From an uncultured Clostridia bacterium (GTDB lineage: Bacteria > Bacillota > Clostridia > Saccharofermentanales > Saccharofermentanaceae), in contig CAMJGB010000131.1 in the NCBI GenBank assembly GCA_946405115.1, forward strand, positions 1-5,505: 5,505 nt of DNA. The letters run 5' to 3'. Each line of letters starts with the position of its first letter. Position 1 is the stretch's first letter. Position numbers and translations under genes: made by a program. Below are positions 1 through 5,505 of the stretch, in pieces. Below the pieces are notes generated by a model that saw only the letters and a list, made by a program, of their open reading frames with translations, was not told where the DNA came from and made no database searches.

Positions 1-1
1 G

Positions 2-2617
2 ATACAGCAGGGACAGGCTCTTCTTGATACTGCACAGGCACAGCTTGCTGCACCGGAGGTAAGACTTCGTGAGACACAGGCGATGCTTGATGAGGGAAGA
101 GCTCAGCTTGAGTCAGGTTATGTTCAGATAGAAGATGCTAAGACCCAAGTGCGTAATTCTCTTCGTTCTGCGATTACGGCAATTCTCGGCGAGGATATCG
201 CGAACAGTATCGACTGGTCTGAAAGCTCATATGTAATAGATCTTAACGATCCTAATGCTACGGCAACCCAGCTTCACATTTCTGCGGGTCTTACGATAGA
301 CCTTAAACGTTCTTTGGGAGATAACATTTTCTCTGCGATAGCTTCCTTAGGAATCCCTGAGGAGGACCTTCGTGCTGCATATGAGGCCACAACAGGTATG
401 ATCATCGAGATCATAGACGGAAGGCCTGTGCTTGAGTTCATCGTAGATCAGATAGTTGCTGCTTATAATGCCATTGATTCAAGATACGATGAGTTCGCAT
501 CTACTGCACAGACTTGGGACAGCTATCATGATCTTTATATCGCAGGTCTTGCAAGATACAACGAAGGACAGGCAGCTTACGATGCCGGTATGGCTCAGTA
601 TCTTGCAGGACGTGAGGCATTAAATAACGGTATAGCTGAGTACAATGCGGGTGTACAGCAGTATCAGGACGGACTTGCTCAGTACAATGAGGCGAATGCG
701 CGTTATCTTGACGGTGAAGCACAGTACCAGGCCGGTCTTGCTGAGTTTAATGCAAGATGCGAAGAATATCAGCGGGCAGAGCTACAGTATGAAGAGGGTG
801 AGGCTCAGTATGAGCAGGGGCTTGCCGATTATGAATCAGGACAGCAGCAGCTCGAAGAAGGTTTGGCGGCTCTCGAAGAGGGTGAGTCTGAATACTCTGA
901 CGGCATCGTTCGTTATAACGAAGGACAGGAAAGACTGCAGCAGGCTATGGATGATCTTGAACTTCTGCAGCAGTGCCATTGGTCAGTATTAAGTGTTGAA
1001 GGAAATGCAAGTTATCTTCAGCTTAGAACTGATGTAAGAAATGTATCCGACATGGGAGGTACGTTTGCTTTTGTGTTCGTTTTGGTAGGCGCCCTTGTTA
1101 TCTATGCAACGGTCGGTCGTATCATTGAAGAGCAGAGAAGACTTGTAGGTGCTACCAAGGCATTGGGCCTTTATAACCGTGAGATATTCATGAAGTATCT
1201 TGCTTTCGGAAGCACCGCTACCATATTCGGTGAGATCCTCGGAATTATCTTTGGTTATGCAGTAATCCAGAAGATATACCTCATGCTTTACGGAACAAAT
1301 TACACGTTTGACGTAAGTCGGAAAGCACTTATTATCTGGCTTACTGTCGTTGTGTTTATAGCAGGTGTTGCCATCTCATCTTTGACAGTATGGTTTGCTT
1401 GTTCAAATCTCATGCGTTCTTCTGCTATCGAATTAATGAAGGATACGGTTCCTACTTTCGGAAAGGCTTCTGGTAAGTATCGTTCCAAGAGCGGTAAAGG
1501 TTCGCTTTACGGAAGAATGATCTTATTTAATATGCTCTCGGATAAGAAGAGAGTTCTTGTTACCATAGCAAGTATCGCCGGAAGCTGCACATTGCTCGTA
1601 ACAGGTATGTCGCTTAACTTTAGTATCAATCAATCGATAGATGCACAGTTTAAGCAGGTAGAGGTTTATGACCTGAGGATTGGTTATGACAGACTTATAT
1701 CTGATCGTGCCGATAAAAGAATCGAAGCGGTTCTTGATCGTTACGGTGCATCCTACATGCCTATAAGAATTGGATATAACGCATATGATGCTAACGGCAA
1801 GATCAGTGCGTTCGAGATGATCGTTGGTGATCTTGAGACATTGAACGGATTCTATGAGCGACACGATCCTAATTCAAATCAGCTTATAACAGACAACAGC
1901 GACGGTATCTGGGTGTTCCAGAGGTTAGCTGAGACTTTGAATGTTAATCCCGGAGATGAACTTGTTCTTTACGACAGTAATATGAACCCTCATAGGGTAA
2001 GGGTTGCCGGTGTATTCACGGTTTATGTAGGAATACAGGTCGTCATGTCGCCTCAGACTTATGAGCAGACTTTTGACAAGGCTCCTAATTACAATGCTTT
2101 GCTCGTTAATCTTAACGGTGTGGCCCCTGACGATGTTGTGAATGATGTTTCTTCAATCGAAGGTTTTACAACAGCGTTCGACGTTGAAGCGCGTTATGAG
2201 CACGTTAAGAGTGTAGCGTCAGTACTGAATTATATCTCGGCACTGTTCGTCGGAGCAGCAGGACTCATGGCTTATTTCATCTTACTTAATCTCGTTAACA
2301 TGTATGTCCATCAGAAGACGCCTGAACTTACCATAATGAGAGTAAACGGATTCAGGGTTAAGGAAGTCATACGTTACGTATCTATCGAGCTTATCGTATG
2401 TAACGTATTCGGAATCATATTCGGATTGCTCCTTGGCTCATGGCTCTCGTATAGAGTACTGCAGCTTATGGAGTCTATAACATTGCACTTCGTTAAGAAC
2501 ATTCAGTTCGGCGCATGGGGAATAGCTGCTTTCTTTACGATATTCTTCAGTTCTCTCGTAGGTTACTGGGCACTTCGTAAAGTTAAGGACCTTAAGCTTA
2601 CGGATATTAACAATTAA
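2..2617 (+). CDS. FtsX-family ABC transporter permease with long heptad-repeat extracellular arm (5' partial)
   Basis: The frame is open from the first base, so the true start lies before the window; the ATG at 83 is only an internal Met. The visible part is 871 codons, numbered here from base 2. Residues 8-50 form a heptad arm (Leu/Ile then small residue). About 51-177 is a non-repetitive domain, and 178-317 a strict 7-residue Tyr/Gly repeat. A linker with the HWSVL motif follows, then three membrane segments (about 354-374, 400-425, 442-466), a basic cytoplasmic loop, a fourth (518-539), a second extracellular domain (about 540-740), and three more (744-768, 797-820, 837-858). With one N-terminal helix presumed missing, this fits the 4+4 FtsX/MacB-type topology. 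EEQRRLVGATKALG and PELTIMRVNGF match the cytoplasmic FtsX motifs that contact the ATPase. The ATPase is expected upstream. Family is confident; the substrate (lipid, peptide or a cell-wall signalling role) is unknown. Confidence 0.93.
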   Translation: MQQGQALLDTAQAQLAAPEVRLRETQAMLDEGRAQLESGYVQIEDAKTQVRNSLRSAITAILGEDIANSIDWSESSYVIDLNDPNATATQLHISAGLTIDLKRSLGDNIFSAIASLGIPEEDLRAAYEATTGMIIEIIDGRPVLEFIVDQIVAAYNAIDSRYDEFASTAQTWDSYHDLYIAGLARYNEGQAAYDAGMAQYLAGREALNNGIAEYNAGVQQYQDGLAQYNEANARYLDGEAQYQAGLAEFNARCEEYQRAELQYEEGEAQYEQGLADYESGQQQLEEGLAALEEGESEYSDGIVRYNEGQERLQQAMDDLELLQQCHWSVLSVEGNASYLQLRTDVRNVSDMGGTFAFVFVLVGALVIYATVGRIIEEQRRLVGATKALGLYNREIFMKYLAFGSTATIFGEILGIIFGYAVIQKIYLMLYGTNYTFDVSRKALIIWLTVVVFIAGVAISSLTVWFACSNLMRSSAIELMKDTVPTFGKASGKYRSKSGKGSLYGRMILFNMLSDKKRVLVTIASIAGSCTLLVTGMSLNFSINQSIDAQFKQVEVYDLRIGYDRLISDRADKRIEAVLDRYGASYMPIRIGYNAYDANGKISAFEMIVGDLETLNGFYERHDPNSNQLITDNSDGIWVFQRLAETLNVNPGDELVLYDSNMNPHRVRVAGVFTVYVGIQVVMSPQTYEQTFDKAPNYNALLVNLNGVAPDDVVNDVSSIEGFTTAFDVEARYEHVKSVASVLNYISALFVGAAGLMAYFILLNLVNMYVHQKTPELTIMRVNGFRVKEVIRYVSIELIVCNVFGIIFGLLLGSWLSYRVLQLMESITLHFVKNIQFGAWGIAAFFTIFFSSLVGYWALRKVKDLKLTDINN
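533..952 (+). repeat. In-frame 21-bp (7-residue) tandem repeat, 20 units, coding
   Basis: Twenty consecutive ungapped heptads of consensus xYxxGxA lie inside the permease (residues 178-317 of the visible protein). By my count position 2 is Tyr in 15 units, Leu in 4 and Phe in 1; position 5 is Gly in 16, Ala in 3 and Arg in 1. Examples are RYNEGQA, QYQDGLA and QYEQGLA. The 3/4 spacing of large and small residues is the a/d pattern of a coiled coil, so a long helix is expected, about 21 nm if fully helical. The DNA has diverged between units, so this is conserved at protein level rather than a recent DNA expansion. Confidence 0.9.
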
Positions 2618-2619
2618 TT

Positions 2620-2628
2620 TGGTATAAT
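2620..2628 (+). promoter_or_regulatory. Extended -10 promoter for nitroreductase-rlmI unit
   Basis: TGGTATAAT is a perfect TGn extension plus consensus TATAAT. It begins three bases after the permease stop codon. No good -35 hexamer is found 16-19 bp upstream, which lies in the permease 3' end, as is tolerated for extended -10 promoters. Transcription would start near 2635, leaving a leader of only about 17 bases. No terminator is visible between permease and nitroreductase, so read-through from the permease is also possible. Confidence 0.65.
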
Positions 2629-2638
2629 CTCAAAAAGC

Positions 2639-2646
2639 GGAGGTGA
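2639..2646 (+). promoter_or_regulatory. Strong ribosome binding site that decides the nitroreductase start
   Basis: GGAGGTGA is a near-perfect Shine-Dalgarno sequence ending 5 bases before the ATG at 2652. The in-frame GTG at 2643 lies within this site and so cannot use it, which argues for the ATG start. Confidence 0.8.
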
Positions 2647-2651
2647 CGATT

Positions 2652-3167
2652 ATGGATTTTATGGAACTTGCTAAGGCGAGATATTCAGTCAGAAAGTATA
2701 AGGACACGAAGCTTACAAAAGAGCAGATCGACAGATTGCTCGAGGCTTCAAATCTTGCTCCTACAGGTAAAAATAATCAGCCTCACCGCATATATGTGCT
2801 TCAGAGTGAAGAAGCTCTTAATAAGATTAATGAGATTACTCCCTGCGCATTTCACGCTCCCGTGGTATTTATGTTCACTTATAACAAGGACGAGGATTGG
2901 AAGAATGCTCGTGAGGAAGGTATCCACTCAGGTATAGAAGATGTATCGATCGTCGCCACTCACGTGATGTTCGAGGCGGTTGAGATGGGACTCGGCACTT
3001 GCTGGGTAAATGCTTATCCTAACCTCGAGGCTGAGAAGGCTTTCAACATTCCTGAGAATGAGAAGTCCGTACTGCTTCTTCCCATAGGTTATCCTGCTGA
3101 TGATTCAGAGCCTTCGGAGCGTCATACATTGAAGAAGGATATTGATCAGATAGTAAGATATCTGTGA
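2652..3167 (+). CDS. Nitroreductase-family FMN oxidoreductase
   Basis: The product is 171 residues, a normal length for the small nitroreductases of Clostridia, and is probably cytoplasmic. These enzymes bind FMN and reduce nitro-aromatics, quinones or other electron acceptors with NAD(P)H, usually as dimers. Visible family signatures are RYSVRKY (10-16, phosphate-binding Arg and Ser), APTGKNNQPHR (36-46, the APSxxNxQPW-type FMN loop with His in place of Trp), the helix from GIEDVSIVATH to GLGTCWV (94-119), and IGYPADD (145-151). The ATG at 2652 is preferred over an in-frame GTG at 2643 because of the ribosome binding site at 2639-2646. It lies 34 bases after the permease and 9 before the methyltransferase gene, and probably shares a transcript with the latter. 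The physiological substrate cannot be read from the sequence. Confidence 0.93.
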   Translation: MDFMELAKARYSVRKYKDTKLTKEQIDRLLEASNLAPTGKNNQPHRIYVLQSEEALNKINEITPCAFHAPVVFMFTYNKDEDWKNAREEGIHSGIEDVSIVATHVMFEAVEMGLGTCWVNAYPNLEAEKAFNIPENEKSVLLLPIGYPADDSEPSERHTLKKDIDQIVRYL

Positions 3168-3176
3168 TGAGTTTTT

Positions 3177-4400
3177 ATGAAGACAGAAAGACCTTATATC
3201 AAAGCAACTATTACACCCAAGGCTGAGAAGGCTGTTAAGCGCGGCCATCCGTGGGTATACGGTGAGGAGATTACATCTTTATCGGAAACTCCCGCGAACG
3301 GCGACATTGTCGATGTATTCGCAGGCAATTCCTGGCAGGGTTCGGGATTCTATAACGCTAATTCGAAGATAACCATTCGAATCTTCTCGCGTAACAGCAA
3401 CGATGTCTTTGATGAGAACTTCTGGAAGCGCCGCATTCAATATGCGATAAGCTACAGAAAGACAGTTATGCCGGGAGACGACTTCAAGTGCTGCCGTCTG
3501 ATTCACGGCGAGGCAGATCAGATGCCGGGACTTACCGTAGACCGTTATGAGGACATTCTCTCTGTTGAGATCGCAAGCCTCGGTATGGAATGCATCAAGG
3601 ATACTATCTATATCGCTTTGATAGAAGCTCTTGCAGATCAGGGCGTTGTAGTAAACGGCATCTATGAGAAAAATGAGATCGCACTTCGCACTAAGGAAGG
3701 TCTTGATCTTTACAAGGGTTGGTATGATGCGATCGATCATCCCGAATATGCAGTAGCAGCCATCACCGAGAATGGAGTTAAGTATCACGTTGACATCGAG
3801 AACGGACAGAAGACGGGCTTCTTCTTAGATCAGAAGTATAACCGCGCTGCTGCGGCAAGAATAGCTTTGGGCAAGACTGTGCTCGATTGCTTCACACATA
3901 CGGGATCTTTCGGCCTTAATGCTGCATTAGGAGGCGCTAAACACGTAACTTCCGTCGACATCTCCGACACTGCCATCATGATGGCTAAGGAGAACGCTGC
4001 TCTTAACGGGCTTTCTGACAAGATTACTTACGAGTGCGCTGACGTGTTCGATTATTTAACTGAGCTTGAGAAAAGAAAGTCCCGCGAGTTTGACTACATC
4101 ATTCTTGACCCTCCGGCTTTCACCAAGTCACGTGAGACAATCGACTCTGCGGGAAGAGGGTACAAGGAGATAAACCTTAAGGCTATGAAGATACTTCCCA
4201 GAGGCGGCTACCTTGCTACATGCTCGTGCTCGCACTTTATGTCGGAGGCGCTTTTCGAAAAGGCTATTAACAGTGCCGCTTACGATGCGGGAAGAAGCTT
4301 AAGGCAGATAGAGAAGCGCACGCAGGCTCCGGATCACCCGATCCTGTGGAATGTACCCGAGACGTATTACCTTAAGTTCTATATATTTCAGGTGTTTTAA
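3177..4400 (+). CDS. rlmI: RlmI-type class I SAM-dependent 23S rRNA (cytosine-C5) methyltransferase
   Basis: The 407-residue protein is complete and close to the usual length of about 395. An N-terminal PUA RNA-binding domain (about 8-80) carries KRGHPWVYGEEI. It is followed by the family motif RLIHGEADQMPGLTVDRY (107-124), GQKTGFFLDQ (210-219) and a Rossmann-type methyltransferase fold. SAM-binding motifs are DCFTHTGSFG (237-246), VDIS (260-263) and ADV (288-290); the catalytic region has ILDPPAF (309-315) and TCSCS (348-352), with Cys351 the likely nucleophile. The C-terminus, with APDHP and PETYYLK, also matches RlmI. E. coli RlmI makes m5C1962 in 23S rRNA; whether this homologue has the same target is inference. 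The gene starts 9 bases after the nitroreductase stop with only a weak ribosome binding site (GATGAG), suggesting translational coupling. The last 29 bases overlap the convergent AraC-type gene. Confidence 0.93.
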   Translation: MKTERPYIKATITPKAEKAVKRGHPWVYGEEITSLSETPANGDIVDVFAGNSWQGSGFYNANSKITIRIFSRNSNDVFDENFWKRRIQYAISYRKTVMPGDDFKCCRLIHGEADQMPGLTVDRYEDILSVEIASLGMECIKDTIYIALIEALADQGVVVNGIYEKNEIALRTKEGLDLYKGWYDAIDHPEYAVAAITENGVKYHVDIENGQKTGFFLDQKYNRAAAARIALGKTVLDCFTHTGSFGLNAALGGAKHVTSVDISDTAIMMAKENAALNGLSDKITYECADVFDYLTELEKRKSREFDYIILDPPAFTKSRETIDSAGRGYKEINLKAMKILPRGGYLATCSCSHFMSEALFEKAINSAAYDAGRSLRQIEKRTQAPDHPILWNVPETYYLKFYIFQVF

Positions 4401-5253
4401 GAAGCTGCCGTCTGTATCTGGACGGCGGCAGTTTTTTATACTCGGCAAAAACCCTGTTAAAGGAAGGTATGCTTTTAAATCCCGAGAGCATCGCAATCTC
4501 TGTTAAAGTCAGACCTTCTTCCGTAAAGAGGGAGACGGCTTTCTCCACTCTTATTGCATTAAGCCATTTGCTGTAATTTAATCCTATGACCTCTCTGAAA
4601 GCTCTGGAGAAGTAGTCCTTGTTAAGGCCTGCGCGTTCTGCCATAGCCGTCAGCGAGAGATCGTCCGTGGTCAGATTGTTCTTGATGTAGTCGGTGACGG
4701 AGATGATGTTATTAAGTGTTATGTCGGAGATTGTCTTGCCGCCGTCGTTAGAGATGTCGGCCTCAAGCTCTCTGTGATGCTCGTCGAGAACGAGCATGAA
4801 TTCCAGAAGTATCATGGCGCACCTCATCTCACGGTTGTTATTGTCCGTGTGCCATGCATCAACCATTTTATCAATTATTGATATAAGTTTTTTGAGAAGT
4901 ACGGGGTGCGAATTGATACACAGTATGTGAAGATCACGGTAGATCGTGACGATTCTTTTGAAGTCAAAAAGTGAGTCTGCGATCTTGTTGCTGTACTGTA
5001 TAACCGTTGCAGATTCACGGTCTGCGTCGACGATCTCATGAGATTCCATTGGCCAGATGAGAATGATGTCGCCTTCCTTAAGCGAATAAAGTCTGTCGTC
5101 AATCCTGTATATGTTTTTGGCGCCTTTGCCGACTACGATTATCTCTCCGTAGGCATGTCTGTGTGAGGGGAAAGACCGTCCTTCAGCCCCTTCTGAAATG
5201 TTGATTGCCCTTGTATTGTTGAATGATAAGTATTCGTAGCCTGCTGAATCCAT
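4372..5253 (-). CDS. AraC-family transcriptional regulator with N-terminal cupin domain
   Basis: This 293-residue protein has the normal length and order for the family: an N-terminal cupin sensor (about 20-85) and a C-terminal double helix-turn-helix. The cupin shows HRHAYGE (31-37) and PMESHEI (68-74), so His31, His33, Glu37 and His72 could line a ligand or metal site. The first helix-turn-helix is at about 198-224 (DLSLTAMAERAGLNKDYFSR) and the second at 248-272 (LTLTEIAMLSGFKSIPSFNR), ending in the PPSRYR signature (276-281). The start at 5253 has GAGGT seven bases upstream. The family usually activates carbohydrate or stress genes in response to a small ligand; the effector here is unknown. 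It is divergent from an SDR gene, a plausible target, and its 3' end overlaps the methyltransferase gene by 29 bp and contains that gene's terminator. Confidence 0.93.
   Translation of the reverse strand: MDSAGYEYLSFNNTRAINISEGAEGRSFPSHRHAYGEIIVVGKGAKNIYRIDDRLYSLKEGDIILIWPMESHEIVDADRESATVIQYSNKIADSLFDFKRIVTIYRDLHILCINSHPVLLKKLISIIDKMVDAWHTDNNNREMRCAMILLEFMLVLDEHHRELEADISNDGGKTISDITLNNIISVTDYIKNNLTTDDLSLTAMAERAGLNKDYFSRAFREVIGLNYSKWLNAIRVEKAVSLFTEEGLTLTEIAMLSGFKSIPSFNRVFAEYKKLPPSRYRRQLLKTPEIYRT
4405..4437 (+). terminator. Rho-independent terminator of the nitroreductase-rlmI unit, inside the convergent AraC gene
   Basis: CTGCCGTC at 4405-4412 pairs with GACGGCGGCAG at 4421-4431, with a 3-base bulge on the 3' side and an 8-base loop, followed by six T (4432-4437). 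It begins five bases after the methyltransferase stop. On the other strand the same bases are codons 273-283 of the AraC-family gene, whose AAA-AAA Lys codons supply the T run. No comparable T run follows the hairpin on the - strand. Confidence 0.75.
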
Positions 5254-5260
5254 ACAAAAT

Positions 5261-5265
5261 ACCTC
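5261..5265 (-). promoter_or_regulatory. Ribosome binding site of the AraC-family gene
   Basis: GAGGT on the - strand lies seven bases before the ATG at 5253-5251, supporting that start codon. Confidence 0.65.
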
Positions 5266-5307
5266 ATGTCAAAATCTGATAGAAATACATCTCGGAATAT
5301 GAGAAGA

Positions 5308-5336
5308 ATAATATCAGCATTTGGTTATTATGTGAA
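5308..5336 (-). promoter_or_regulatory. Promoter of the AraC-family gene
   Basis: On the - strand, TTCACA (5336-5331) and TATTAT (5313-5308) are separated by exactly 17 bases, and the -10 carries a TGn extension (TGA at 5316-5314). Both hexamers are one mismatch from the sigma-A consensus. Transcription would start near 5301, giving a leader of roughly 48 bases. The -35 lies only about 20 bases from the start codon of the divergent SDR gene, so polymerase bound here could interfere with that gene. Confidence 0.6.
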
Positions 5337-5340
5337 GTAG

Positions 5341-5349
5341 GAAGGAGAG
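5341..5349 (+). promoter_or_regulatory. Ribosome binding site of the SDR gene
   Basis: GAAGGAGAG contains AGGAG (5343-5347), nine bases before the ATG at 5357. This supports the chosen start and shows that translation begins just after the divergent control region. Confidence 0.75.
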
Positions 5350-5356
5350 CACGACT

Positions 5357-5505
5357 ATGAAGAAAGCACTTTTTATCGGCGGAACCGGAACTATCAGTAC
5401 AGCAATAGTAAGACGACTCTCTGAAGATCCCCTCTGGGAAGTGTATGTGCTTAACAGAGGTAACAGGACTGATGTAATCCCCGGAAATGTTAAGCTTATC
5501 AAGGC
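5357..5505 (+). CDS. NAD(P)-binding extended-SDR / epimerase-dehydratase-like protein (3' partial)
   Basis: Only the first 49 codons lie in the window; the gene runs off the end. The product opens directly with a Rossmann beta strand and the nucleotide-binding loop MKKALFIGGTGTIS, in which GGTGTI (8-13) is the GxxGxxG-like motif of extended and atypical SDR proteins. A second strand ends in VYVLNRG (29-35); the Arg after this strand is often seen in NADP(H)-preferring members, so NADP(H) use is possible. Homologues are annotated as NAD-dependent epimerase/dehydratase; reaction and substrate cannot be assigned without the C-terminal half. A good ribosome binding site precedes the ATG. It is divergent from the AraC-family gene, which may regulate it. 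Confidence 0.85.
   Translation, partial: MKKALFIGGTGTISTAIVRRLSEDPLWEVYVLNRGNRTDVIPGNVKLIK

Noticed and set aside
83..85. ATG as the permease start
   Set aside because: The frame is open upstream to the window edge, the heptad pattern runs through this Met without a break, and no ribosome binding site precedes it.
645..992. Open frame of 115 codons on the + strand within the permease repeat
   Set aside because: It is a shadow frame kept open by the 21-bp periodic, stop-poor repeat; its Ser/Arg-rich translation has no family features and there is no ribosome binding site.
1523..1864. 113-codon - strand open frame opposite the permease
   Set aside because: Antisense to the conserved TM and second extracellular domain coding region; no family resemblance.
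3365..3386. GAAGAT/ATCTTC inverted repeat with a 10-base loop
   Set aside because: It is a short AT-rich stem inside the PUA-domain coding region with no T run, so it is likely chance.
3279..3788. 169-codon - strand open frame opposite the methyltransferase
   Set aside because: It lies wholly antisense to a gene with complete RlmI motifs, and its translation shows no recognisable domain; treated as a shadow.
5267..5272. Perfect TTGACA on the - strand upstream of the AraC gene
   Set aside because: A matching -10 would fall inside the coding sequence past the start codon and no TATAAT-like hexamer is there; the promoter at 5308-5336 fits better.

Overview
The window reads as chromosomal DNA from a low-to-mid GC member of the Firmicutes, most likely class Clostridia. 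The evidence is the strong AGGAGG-type ribosome binding sites, sigma-A-like promoters including extended -10 forms, and the protein families present. The FtsX-type permease has the heptad-repeat extracellular arm and the post-arm 'W-x-V-L' linker typical of many Clostridia permeases. The genus cannot be fixed from this sequence.

Layout, left to right: (1) the 3' 2.6 kb of a large FtsX-family ABC transporter permease on the + strand; its N-terminus lies before the window. (2) A 34-bp gap with an extended -10 promoter and a strong ribosome binding site, then a small FMN nitroreductase-family gene (+). (3) Nine bases later, a full-length RlmI-type 23S rRNA cytosine methyltransferase (+). (4) An AraC-family regulator with an N-terminal cupin domain, on the - strand. 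Its 3' end overlaps the methyltransferase 3' end by 29 bp, and the likely methyltransferase terminator lies inside the regulator's coding sequence. (5) A 103-bp divergent intergenic region. (6) The first 49 codons of an NAD(P)-binding extended-SDR (epimerase/dehydratase-like) gene on the + strand, cut by the window end.

The permease probably works with an ATPase encoded upstream. The nitroreductase and methyltransferase look co-transcribed from the promoter just after the permease, but no functional link between them is evident. The AraC regulator and the SDR gene are divergently arranged, the usual layout for a regulator and its target; this is inference. I see no mobile element, CRISPR array, RNA gene or clearly new defence or biosynthetic system. 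The most distinctive structures are the strict 7-residue (21-bp) Tyr/Gly repeat in the permease and the terminator embedded in a convergent coding overlap.
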